Origin: Holothuria scabra
Taxonomy: Eukaryota; Echinodermata; Holothuroidea; Aspidochirotida; Holothuriidae
Length of the DNA stretch: 64,000 nucleotides
Reading direction: 5' to 3'
NCBI GenBank assembly: GCA_037179385.1
Contig: CM074195.1
Location: 9,067,787 to 9,131,786, forward strand
Of this stretch, positions 10,550-22,313 are shown one piece after another (the first letter of the stretch is position 1; the number at the start of each line of letters is the position of its first letter). Both the position numbers and the translations under genes were made by a program. The notes under the pieces were generated by a model. That model was not told the DNA's origin. It saw nothing but the letters and a program-made list of their open reading frames with translations, and did not search any database.

Positions 10550-12481
10550 GTCTAGTAACAGTATACTTTTGCTTACCAGTCGAAACATCCCCAAACCAAA
10601 ATGTCCGTGGGACCAAAACATCCCCTTGTCAAACCCTTCCTGTTGTATATTGTAAAATGAACTTCAGAGTTGTGTAGTTTAGTTGAAACGATTCAAGTTG
10701 TTTGTAAATTTTATAAAAACTTGCATGTATATTATGCATTGTGAAATGTTCATACCCGTAACGTCTAGAACAAGGGTTGCTTAGGCCAAGGCCTACATAC
10801 CTGTTGGGCGCAATTGATTTAAATATGTTTATTTGTTAAGTAGGGCTAGGTATATAATTGTTTTTTCTCTATTTTCTCAATAAATAGGAGAATAGAAATC
10901 TTGTCAAAAGGTATGTCAATATTCTAGCCTTTGCTACATTTTCCCATAACAGTATATACATGTAACCATCCCATATTTAACAATAGACTCATCTCAATTC
11001 TCAGTTTCTTTAAACACAGATCAAACACAATATAATTCATCTAAGCAGTTTTCACACTTGAAAAGACAAATTCCAAATCCATACTCTCACCTATATTTTT
11101 GTCTAATTCATCTCATGTTTCTGCATTACTTTAAAAGCTTGCAATTTCGATTGGACATTCAAATTCTATATACAGGGACGTTTTCGTATACCATGTGAAA
11201 TGCCACGGGGACGTTTTGGTAGCAAAAAGGCGGGGACATTTTGGTAGCAAAGAGGCAGGGACGTTTTGGTGTCGGGCGTTTGGACTGGATACCATACTTT
11301 TAGCCTACATGAATGTCTGGCATATGCATGTGTTGTGTGCTGCATTAGCAGTGAGCTATTTTTGGACACAGGCCTACATTCCTCAACAAAAATGATGGGA
11401 CAAAACAAGCAAAACAAACATTGAACTGATCACCATTCCCCACTCTCCATTTGATGTTGCGGCAGCCCAAGGCTACCTGAAACTTCAACACTGATTAGGG
11501 GAGCTGGTTCGTCCTATGTACTTTTGTCGATGATTGTAGGCTATGTTAGCCTATGTATCAACACTTTTTCATCTCATTATTTCTGTTTTTGTATTTTCTT
11601 GATCCATCTTTAGGGACCCCAATGGAAGCTTTTCTTTAGCTCTTTGGGTTGCCCCTGGTACCACGTACTGTACTGTAACTCCCTTCTGTCTTTCGTGTTC
11701 TTATCTTTGTCTGTTTGCCTGTTTTGTCGTTTTGGCCCATATCTTTTATCTTTTTTTTTTTTTTTTTTTTGTTACAGTCATATAAATCATTGGTCTAGCT
11801 CTTCTTAATCCTTAAAACCCAGCTCAACTCTGCAGATTGCAGAGCAAATTTACATGTCAGGGTTGTAGCCTACAAATGTGGAGGGGGAGGGAGGGAAGGG
11901 GACTGTTCCCCCCTGAAATTGTTATACACTTGGGGTGCTAATCACTGTTGGGCTCTATGTAGGCAGTGTTTTAAAAGCCCTGATAGACATGCCTGTGCTA
12001 CCGCCATACATGTAGGCCTAGGAATGTTACTGTACATCTGTGTCAGGATACATGAAGCAGCGGTGTGCTGCATGGGACTTCAACTTTCACATGCCTATCA
12101 ATGGCCTCATCTGCAACATCAGTAATTCCTCAATTATCAAACTTTTTAGATATCTGCTCTGTATCCGCCCATTCAGGTACAAAGATCCATGAGAAAAGTT
12201 AAAGAGATAGCGCAAACATCAACGTGGTAGTCACTTTTCTTGTGGGACTACATGTGGAAATCGTAGCATTGTATCATGGTAAAAACATTGTTTTGCTTTG
12301 TGTAAATTGTTCTGTACAATACAAAATTCCATCAGTCTACAGTATGCCCACAACAATAAAAACATACAGTGACTGCAGTATGTAAAATACCATGTTCAAA
12401 GTTTGTGGGTGTCACACTTTACATTAGTAGATGACCACTGACAGCAGTACAGGTTTTAAGATACGTAATAAACACCAGTGA

Positions 12482-12825
12482 CAGGCCTCAATTTTCAAAA
12501 AAATTTATGGTTGTCCTTCAGGCAACCATTTCACTAATTTCATCTGTCCACAAGTAAAATTTGGTTGACCCCCCAAAACACTAATTGCATTCATGTACTT
12601 ATAGTCTTAAAGAATAAAAAGCTGTGATGTTTGAGAGACAGAAACACTTGAACTCTGAAATATGGTGCAATGCAAAAAGTCAAAAGAGTTGGTCAGTCAG
12701 CAGTACTGGTTTTCAGTCCTAGAGAAAAATGGTTGTCCATTGGACAACCAACCTATAACTTTTGGTTGCCCATATGAAATTTTAGTTGTCCCAGACAATC
12801 GAACAACCATGAAAATCGAGCCCTG
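12482..12825. mobile_element. Non-autonomous hAT-like element nested in the Kolobok-like element
   Basis: The left end CAGGCCTCAATTTTC and the right end (inward) CAGGGCTCGATTTTC are inverted copies. AGTGA flanks both sides (12477-12481 and 12826-12830). The interior is built of repeated GGTTGTCC and GGACAACC-type motifs in both orientations, so the single strand could fold extensively. CAGGGCTCGA-type termini are common in hAT elements, though the usual duplication is 8 bp; some hAT groups use 5-6 bp. Confidence 0.65.
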
Positions 12826-14494
12826 AGTGATATGGGTGATATCATTACGTACTACAGTATTTATGCCCTTTTCACAATTTTGAATAGTCCTACACATACA
12901 GTATTAATCAGGTCTACTTTTCAAAAACTGCATGGCAAAATAATTGGGTGGCTGCAGCCCCCACAGCTTCTGTCAGCCCTGAAATATCCCAAAGAATTCA
13001 CAAGTAGGCCTATTTTGCTGAAAAAATTAATCCATTACAGTATTCCACAAGGTGATGTTACTCCCGAAAATTTGTTTTGTGGTTGCAGTGTGATTGTTGT
13101 AATTAAGTGTTATCTGTAGGCTTGCTGGGTTATTCTTGAATTGTAACATTGGCTGGAGGAGATACTGTAGATCTACCTCTTGGTTTGACAACTGTGAGCT
13201 AATTAAATACAAAGAAACCACAAGGCTTTCCTTTTTTCTTCCTATGAATTAGATGTTCAGGTCTTCAGCAACATAAAAAAAAGGGGGTACATACTCGGCC
13301 AGTTGCCTCTCAAACAGAAAATGATATTGACAGTTTAGGTAAGATACTGTAAATTATACTCTCCTGTGTAAAATTTGTTTTATCTCAGTCCTTGCATTAT
13401 TGATGGTCTTAAATTTTTCATATCAGCAATCCCATTGTAAAAAGTAAAGTTCTCATTATTCACAGTGGATTATCAAATACAAGCAAATTTTCAAAAGTGT
13501 ATTATGAAGTTCCTGCAATTTTGTTTCTTTGCATACATGTATAAAAGGTAGTAAGAAAAAAACAATGGCAGGAGCCCTATTCAAGAGTGCACCATCATCC
13601 ACTTTTTCCTATTCCTTTTAAGGATATATTGCTTATCCTACCCTCAAAATTTTAAAACTGATTGAAATTTAATATCAATGTGGGTAACACTGAAATGAGA
13701 AATGTGTAAAAATGACACTTTCATGGAAGCATAGTGGGGTGGGTTAGTGTGGGGGAGGGGTGGGTGTGGGTGAGTGTCAGAGAGGGGGGAACACTCACAA
13801 GAGGGGCAGAGGTGTGTTTTTGCTACCCCTCCCCCTCTTTTTCACACTAGAAGAAAATGTAAATGTGATCCTCACACCTTGAAATGCAGAGGGCTGTGTA
13901 ACTGAAGTTTTAAGTTTTTGAAGTGAAGAAATGATATCAATATTCCTTTCTGGGGGCACAGTTGTCCTGAAGTTGTTGTGTGGTGTACCATGGTTGGCAG
14001 AAGCAAAGATTTCGATGTGAAGTTATTTGGAAAAATAAGTTATGGCATACAATTTTTTTTTAAAATGGTGGAAAAAAATCCACAAATGTAGCATCAAAGA
14101 TGTATGTTTTGGTCAAAGGGGTAGGGTGAGATGCACAGTTCCACCTCCCTCCCCCTTCACACTTTCAAATTGCTTCCTACCCTTATGATTATAGACTTAC
14201 AGTTTAAATAGTTCATGATAACTGCCTGATATTTCATGAACTTGTGTGATCTGTGCGTGCAAATTCTATGGCAGGTAGAATAGATAGATGGCATAAGTTG
14301 CCATTCTGTTGTTACAGTAGTTATAGTTTGTTAGATAGGGTTTTGTTCCTTAAGTGATGTATCTTACCAGCAGAATGCAGACCTTTTTTCCACTTGTGGG
14401 CTCTGGATTGATTTTGCGTACTAATTGCGTATGCAGAGCATCACACACAATGGCAATGGGTTCTATTTTGAAAGTTTTTGTTATAAACTTGACA

Positions 14495-14565
14495 AAGGAA
14501 TCAAATGCCCGCCCCCACCCCACCCTCCGTGTAAGCGGAGGCTCTACCACTTGACTAAACCTGCA
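14495..14565 (-). repeat. tRNA-derived SINE fragment
   Basis: On the minus strand, TTAGTCAAGTGGTAGAGCCT (A box) is followed about 45 nt later by GGCATTTGATTCC (degenerate B box). The intervening sequence has picked up a G-rich tract. It lies in the intron between transposase exons 3 and 4. Confidence 0.55.
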
Positions 14566-17500
14566 GCCATTAGCATAAATGTATCATGTACCAAGGTCAG
14601 AATTGCAGATCAGGGAGTCCACATGTCCTGCTTGATTAGAGGATCTTAAAATTTTCAATTTTATTCTATTTGGATGTACATCAAATGTGACAAAATATAG
14701 TCAACTTATTTCGTGCCCACACTAGTGACCCCGAAATAAAAGTTATTGTACTGATACTACAGGACATGCTGAATCAGATCTGTAATGATCCCCATTTACT
14801 TGTCTTTGTTAACTTGTTTTTCTTCCCCCAGGCTGGGGTTTTTGTCTGTTTGCTGGTGTCCAAATATGCAAACTTAAAATGTGTCATACATATGAGGCAC
14901 TCTAGAATTAAAGCAAGTGTCAACCCCTTGACCCCCTCTAGCTAATGCCATACCACAGGCCATCGAAAGCACAGTTTTGTAATTGACTCCTTGTCATGTA
15001 CATAGCCACATCTATCTCCCACTCAATGAAAAAAGCTGTTCTTCCTGTACCTTTGGACTATAACAGTGTTCTGCTATTTTGGTAATTACAGTATTGAAGC
15101 AGCCAGGGCAACATCCACTGAGTGACAATTTAGGCAATGAACTGGATAGTGATGATGAGGAAGATCAATTGGGTGATTGTGAGGAAGCATTTCATCATCT
15201 CAGCTGCAGCCACATTACCTGGTATGTAACAAGTGCATGATGGTGTCATTTTGTAATTACAATATGCCTGTAAGTAGCAATGTTTATATGCATAGCTTGG
15301 ACAAATTTAAAGTTTTGATACCATGAATAATGTTACAAGTGAGAATTGAATTAAGTAAGTTACAGGCTCCTTAATGTGTGTTAAATCTCTGCCCTATTAT
15401 AGGATTTTGTTTCATGCATTGTCAGTTTTGTACACTTCATATAAGGGTATAGGGCTGTGAACGTTTAGCAAAATAACTAAACGTTTAACCTCAAAAGTTT
15501 GCGATCCGTTTAGCAGTGAATCACGATTACCTTATCCCCCCAAAATAATTTCAGTATGTAGTGATTGACACTGAATGAAATGCAGAAATAATAATAGTTG
15601 TTATCTTGCATGGTAAAAAAATATTATCACTTGATTATGACTGAAAGTTGCATGTAAGGTATTGTCTTATGGACATATCTTACATGGAATCTTTTCCTAC
15701 AGTACATAGCTTAGTGCCCCATAATATTGTTCATAACCACCTATATTTATTCTCCAGGCATACTCATTCCCATAGCATGTAGTCTGATATGTTGTTTTTA
15801 ATCTTTGTAGTGTGCATCCAGTCTCATGTAGACTGAAGGGAAAATTCCATTTCAATATCAACATGAAAATATGCCAAAATGCATGGATTCAGGTTTAGAT
15901 TTGCTCTAAATAAGGTTTTAGCTCACAGCTTCTAACCAACTGGTTTAAAAGTCTGGTATTCTTTACTGCAGCTCAACATTTGTGTAGTGATACACTGCAC
16001 TATAGGTAGCATTGCAGCTACTTTTTAACTATCGTTGAGAGTTTACATACAAGCTTTTATACATGAATTTCCATGAAATGAGTTAAAGCTATGTATCAGC
16101 CCTTCCTGTTCAATGAGAAAATTGATGCATCTTTACACATCTTAATTGTCTTACAGTGATCAGTTGGAATCCAATCTATCTGTGGATGAAGAGGTATATG
16201 GAAGCACAGAGACCACCAATGATGACACTGAGAATCAGGAGGATGAAGAAGGGGACTTCGAAATATCATCTGAACACCAACACTTTGTAGCAAAGACAAT
16301 TATTGAAGAAGACAAAGGTATTGTATGGACTTCAAAAGTTATTGAACTGCTGAAACAAATTCATGGTGACATATGCCTGCAACAGGCATCTCTGTTATAA
16401 AACAACTTTTATTGGCTCTGCTTTCAAGATATCGCAGTTTTGCTGTGTTGGACATCACCCTGGTTCCTGGTTCTCTCAGCCTAGGTATGAGGAAATGTTT
16501 GCTGAAATCTGCTGATGGCAGCAGGGATAGTAATATCAGGGAACAACTTTATGAAAACTACTCACTTCTGCATAAGCATGGGTCTGAAGCACATTGGTAA
16601 AGATACCTTCTACAGAGTTGACAACTCTTTGTTGCTCCAGTAGTGAGGGACTTTTGGAGTAGAATGCAGAGTGAAGTTCTTGACTTATATGGTAAAAATG
16701 GGGTTGTTTTGGCTGGAGACGGAAGGTGTGACTCACCAGGACACAGTGCACAGTACTGCAGTTACGTTTTCTTAGATGAGAAGAGCAAGAGGGTGCTTCA
16801 TGCTGAGGTTGTTGATGTTAGGGAGGTTGCAGGAAAAAGTCCAAACATGGAGAAGCTGGCTTTTGAAAAAAAGTATTGCCAAAAAAATTGGCAAAGTTTC
16901 AAAGAAAGGGGAAAACAGAGTTTTACAAAACTGGATACCATCACTCAGGAACCACTTTTGGTACTCCTCACAGAATTGCAATGGTGATCCAACAGCTTTG
17001 AAAGCATGCTTCCTCGGTGTACTTCAACATATCACTGATGAACATGAATGGGTTTTTGGCACTGATGGTTGCCTAGGGCAGTGTAAACATGACAGTTTGT
17101 GTGACAAAGAGAGAGGGAAAGAAGATGGTTGGAAAAAGGCTCAGTGCCACATAAAACACTAGCAAGGGAACTGACATCCAAGGAATTCCTAAAGAAAATG
17201 CATTACTATAATAACTATAATAACCCAAAGCGCCACGCATACAGCTATATTGGATATAAAATCAGAATGCAGCTGGCAATGATTGATCATAACTATCACA
17301 TCAACAGGGCACAAGCCACAACTTCGGATGGATCTCCTAGGTATCATTGTAAGTACAGTAAAATGTCTGAACAGCTTTCAGTTCAGCCAGTTATGGAACC
17401 AAAAACATATGGGTATATCCCAGAGAAGATGAAGATGGTTTTTATGCAGAAATTCAAGAAAAGGGGACCCATGGATCAGCATGTATCTTTTGAGCAAGGT

Positions 17501-17581
17501 GACCCGAGGAGAATTCATCCCCGCATTTCAATGCTCCCAAGACCATCAACAGAAGACCTAATGAAACAGCAAAAGAGTTAA

Positions 17582-20500
17582 TTTAATAACCCAAGCTGAA
17601 TAAATGCACTGGAAAGTATTGATTCACATGCCAAATAAGTCATGAATCTTTTCCATTTGGATATTTGTGTTTGTTTATAGATGTACAGTACAGTATGAAT
17701 GAATGTGTAGCACCTTGTTTGTAATTTTGTGGTTGAAAATTCAAATGTTCAACAAGTTCCATGTAATTTTTAACTGCATTAAATCTAAACTGAAGATAAT
17801 GAATTACCCTGATTGCCTGATAGCTACAGTAGGTATCTCTTTCTACGGGTTATAATTTGGTGACACTCATGACCACTGCAAATGTCGATGGTTTGTGTCT
17901 GTATGTGTGTGTAGGTGAGACTCATAGATCTAAAGTGGGAAATAGGGGTTCTTCTCATTCTTAGTATTTGGATCAGCCATATTGTGTACAAAACTCATTG
18001 TCTATAGTGGGTGACAATTCTGCCCTGACAGCTAAGTACAACCTTTTATTACCAAGTCACAGCTTAAAAGTGGTTCAGTGCATTTTAGGAGCAATTTTAG
18101 CTTGGGAGAGGAATCAGAAGTCTATTATGATAAAATGATCTTAACCCTAGTGCATTTAAGTTCATTCACATCTCTTTTATGTAAGAAGATCCTTCATTAG
18201 AGTTTTCACCATTATTTCTATTTGAAATTTAATGAGCATATGTGTAGAAATGAAACAATTTTGTTTGCTGGTCTCACATCATAAAGTGATCAGAAAGTGT
18301 CAGTTTTACAGCCCTCTTTTGAATACTGCACCATGCCAGACAAGATATATGAGATATAAAATAATAAGATTCTATGTGTAAATTCATGCTGAACAAATCT
18401 GTATTAAAATTTTAAATTTCAAACCTCAGTTTACTATTATCTAAATGTAGCACTACAGATTTTCAACCATCCTCAAAAGCCAAAGGTCTCTTGAAGTCAC
18501 AAGAGGCCATATCATAGCATGTTGATGCATTGTGTTCAGAGATAGTAAGTACAGTATGGTTCTGTAGAGGGTAGTTTGGATCCCCAGAAGCCATACTGTA
18601 TGTGAAAAATATGTGGGCTCATTACATCAAAAAGGATAACTTCAAGGGATCTAATACTAAGGATGTGGATTCCCAATTGATACTGTAATTGCAATATCTT
18701 TTGGTTAGAAGGGAAACACTGATGAAGTTCCTACTTATCATATGGGTGACACGTATTGAGTAGAAGACCCTTTTGAGGTCAGACTGTTCATAAATCTGCA
18801 ACTCAAAGCCTTTAAATTACAATGCATATTCACCTTAACCACTCTTTTGCCTGGTATCTGTATTTTTCCCCTTTCACTCTTGAGAACTTGGAATTGCTTA
18901 ATCTCATAATCTATTTATTATAGCGAATTCTTGGTTTCAATAAGTGAAACATGCATTTATGATGGTGTGTGTTTGTATGTGCATGCTGCTAGAATTGAAT
19001 AGGACATTTTAGCCAATATTACCCAAGAAAAGGGCTTTTTCCCGGGTGAAGCTTATCCCTATAATTGCATCAGTTAATCGTTTTTAGAAACAAACTTGCT
19101 CCATTGACCAAACAGTCTTTAAAAGGGTTCAACCCCTTTACCTTAGTTGATCTCAAGACACCTGAACAGGAAGTTCTCTGATAGACTCTTGATTAAGAGC
19201 GGTCAACTAGAGATGGCTAAAACTTGCTATTCGTTTCTAGCGTCATGGGGTGTGTGTGTTTGTGACACTTTTTTACTCATTCACAACATAACTCAATTTT
19301 GAAGGTGATATGTGACAGTTCTCAAACTTGGTCCATAGATGTCCCTTATTGAGAGGGGGACCTTACTTATTTTGTGGAGGTCAAAGGTCATCTGGTGTCA
19401 CCATGGTCAAACTATGAAAAACTTGTGAACCCGATATCTCAAGTTAGTCAACTTGAATAAAGTTCATACTCTGGATTTAAATGTTTTGTGGTCAGAAGGA
19501 GAAATCTATTGTTTTTGATGAAGGCCAAGGGACATTTGAGGTCACTGTGGATCAAACTCTGAAAATACTGACAACATGTTTTCTCAAGGTAGGATGTTTG
19601 GATAAATTTCATACTCATGCAGATGTGTTATGGTTGGATGATGGTTCCCACTGTTTTTTGGTGAAGGTCAACAGTCATCTGCAGTCACCATTTGTCAAAC
19701 TATTAAAAACTTGTTCGTACAATATCTCAAAGATACAAAACCTGGATATCAGAATTAATAGAAACCATGGCATTGTATGAAAATTATTTTATCATTTAAA
19801 ACCAAAATGAATTTTTGAATTCTCGTTTAGTTAGTCTACAGAGATGGAGCTGCCAACCAGAACAGATTTTCCACATTTCATACAGAAAATTATTGTAATT
19901 ACTGGAATGCAAAATTTTGCTTGAAAATATGAATTTCCACTTGACCAAATAAAGGTCTATTAACTGTAGTAGTTACTCTTCATCTAATGCACAAAGCTGC
20001 TGGCAGTAGACTGCAGTAATTTTACCCATACATGTGAAACTTTTTGGTGCAGAATACTCATTTGGGATCTACAGAAGGGTTAGCAGCTATGCAGAGGTGC
20101 AGTGTCACTGACCTTTCCCTAAATCAGTTGGGGTTTGTTTCTGAAGCTGGAAATTACAGGTCATGGCTACTGTCTTATTTCTTATGTAGATTTAAGCTAT
20201 GGATTATTTGCAAGTTGCTCACAATGGTCCTTGAAATCATTTGATGAAGAGATCCAACTTTTATTATGACTTTGTTCACTTGAAAAAAGTATTACTTTGT
20301 GAAACCTAGTATCATACGTAGTACCCTATAGCACTATAGACTACAGTATCGATTTTAACTGCAGCCCACAAAGGTTACATACAATTAAACAGTGCTCTGC
20401 AGTTTTTACTGTACACATCCATTTTAAGAAATTTAAAATGAAAATGTGATTATTCATTCCGCTGTTTCATTTTTACATGGTACAAAGAAGTTGCAATGGC

Positions 20501-22313
20501 TTCATAGCCTCTGTACGAATGTGAAGCATACCCTCTCAGATTCTATTGTAGGCACCTGCCTTGGACTACATTTTATTACTGAAGGGATGGGGCTGTAGTC
20601 CAGTGAGAAGCTTTTAACAGTTCTCCAAAAGCTTGTGAGTTTTTACTTGGCTGACAAACTACCAAGTCAGTTGAAACAGGACTGCTTAACATTTTGTGTG
20701 ATTGTACAATTGGGGCATATATTAACATATTCTTTATAATAAGCTTGTGGATGTAAAATGATGCTAGCATGTAATGCACTTTTGGCAAAGAAGCTATCAT
20801 CCTCAAGTCCAGAGTATTATGTGAATTCAGTAGGTGCTCAATACTTAAGGCAGGACACAACAAAAGTTTCGAGAAATAGATGCATCCCACAGACCCGTCT
20901 GTGGATAGATAAGTGGTTCCAGTTTGAGACTGGCACTTTTAAAGAAAGTAAATTACAGTGACAGCTTCACTAGCTGAAGAAGATAGAGGTAGAGGACTAG
21001 GAATAATTGATTGCCTGACTGCTCTCTTGGCAGAGTTACAAGTATCCTGTGTTAAATTGCCAAATAGGTACTTAAGTTGCATGAACTTGGACTCCACACT
21101 TTTGAAACAATGAAATTAAAGATGTTTTTAGTATACCAAGTCATCTATTTTCAAGATGCAAGAAAATAGAAATATTTTGAAAAAAGAAAATTTGCACTTG
21201 TTTGTTATGTTTTTTTAACATTCTAATAGTAAAGTATATTTATTCAGTGTATGTGTTCATTAACTCATGAAGGCTGCAGGTACAGGTACATAATATTTTT
21301 AACTTTTCCAGCATTTACAAACTGCATAGACATGTGCCAAGCAGCATGATATATAGCAGAGCAAGTGTAAAGTTCTCAATTTTCCAAACCCAATGGCAAT
21401 TTTTCCAGACCATTCAACCAAAATTAACAGACTGCCCAAACTAGTAAAATGTTCCAGACTTTTCCAATGTTCTGTGATGAAAACCACGGCTACATGCTGA
21501 AGTGTGCCAAAAATGAGCTTTGGAAAGAATTGATCTGCAATGTAGTGAGTCTATATCCTTCAGGGAAATTGCAACTTTAAATATCTTGCAACCTGATATA
21601 GAACAAAGCTGTGTGCTCTTGAAAGGGAGTTACCTACCATAAATAAATGCAAGAAGTTGTTTACATGGATATTTTTGAGAGGGCATACTATCATTTTTTG
21701 AGTTGTGCTACAGCCTCCTCTCCCCATTTCCAATCCTGGTTTCTTAATACATACTTACTGTATGAGCTACAGCAATTAACTTCATTCTTGTGTGTTCACT
21801 GGGGGACAAAACTATACATGTCTAGTAATTTAGTTCTTCATACCCCACAATATCATGGACCAATGTGGAGACAAGAGAGGGTTTCATACACATCCCCATA
21901 TTGACTATGGGCAGGTGTACATACCAAGCATGGTATGTATCATGAGGCAGCACCATACATGAGGTATAACATGCCTAATTTGGTTGAACAGAATCTATAT
22001 TAATTTTCGTTTCATTCATTTTTAGTTTTATGGAGAATTTACAATAGACATATAACCATGGTAACCATGTCATACTGATCAAGGTTGTCAGTAGCTGTAT
22101 ATTTATATTTCATGATATACAGGACATAAATACTGCATTTACTGTAGGTACATCAAATAGAACTTTGCTCCTGTTAAATTTTGCAATTAGGTTACACCAG
22201 AAAAACACAGTCACATATTCTCTGGAGCCATTTAGGGAATAGGATAGTCTACTATGCAATTCATTTTTAATGACTGCAATCTCTCTTTAAATAAATTTAC
22301 ACTTGACCAACAT
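17582..22313. other. Convergent intergenic region of the large element
   Basis: This is the stretch between the 3' ends of the two convergent genes. It holds a diverged tandem repeat (19376-19740). Open frames at 20576-20961 on both strands look like random or badly decayed coding sequence; nothing in them was recognised. No further transposon gene was identified. Confidence 0.45.
19376..19740. repeat. Diverged tandem repeat, three units of about 144 bp
   Basis: AGGTCAAAGGTCATCTG at about 19378, AGGCCAAGGGACATTTGAGG at about 19521 and AGGTCAACAGTCATCTGCAG at about 19665 begin successive units. Each is followed by TCAC...CAAACT, then AAAACTTGT-like and ATATCTCAA-like or TTTCTCAA-like blocks. 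Divergence is high, so the array is old. Confidence 0.65.

Larger units (their letters stand above)
9691..17581 (+). pseudogene. Kolobok-like transposase gene, intact 5' exons and frameshifted body
   Basis: Five exons join in phase: 9691-9731 (ATG; MEHNRNRKRAYPG), 9935-9979 (NADFVEDLLADHSK), 13253-13338 (CSGLQQHKKKGVHTRPVASQ...), 15092-15221 (acidic, SDDEEDQLGD) and 16157 onward (DQLESNLSVDEE). Every junction has GT/AG and matching phase (2/1, 2/1, 1/2, 2/1). From about 16380 the coding sequence continues but switches frame five times. Recognisable parts are SQPRYEEMF near 16480, AAGIVISGNN near 16518, GDGRCDSPGHSAQYC at 16715, NHFWYSSQNCNGD near 16950, FGTDGCLGQCKHD near 17060, and a clean C-terminal stretch from about 17135 to a TAA at 17579-17581. 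Between MEKLAFEK and KSIAKKIGK (near 16866) a segment seems missing. GDGR..DSPG is, from memory, a conserved block of Kolobok-type transposases. The enzyme would cut and paste TTAA-flanked DNA; this copy cannot make it. Confidence 0.75.
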
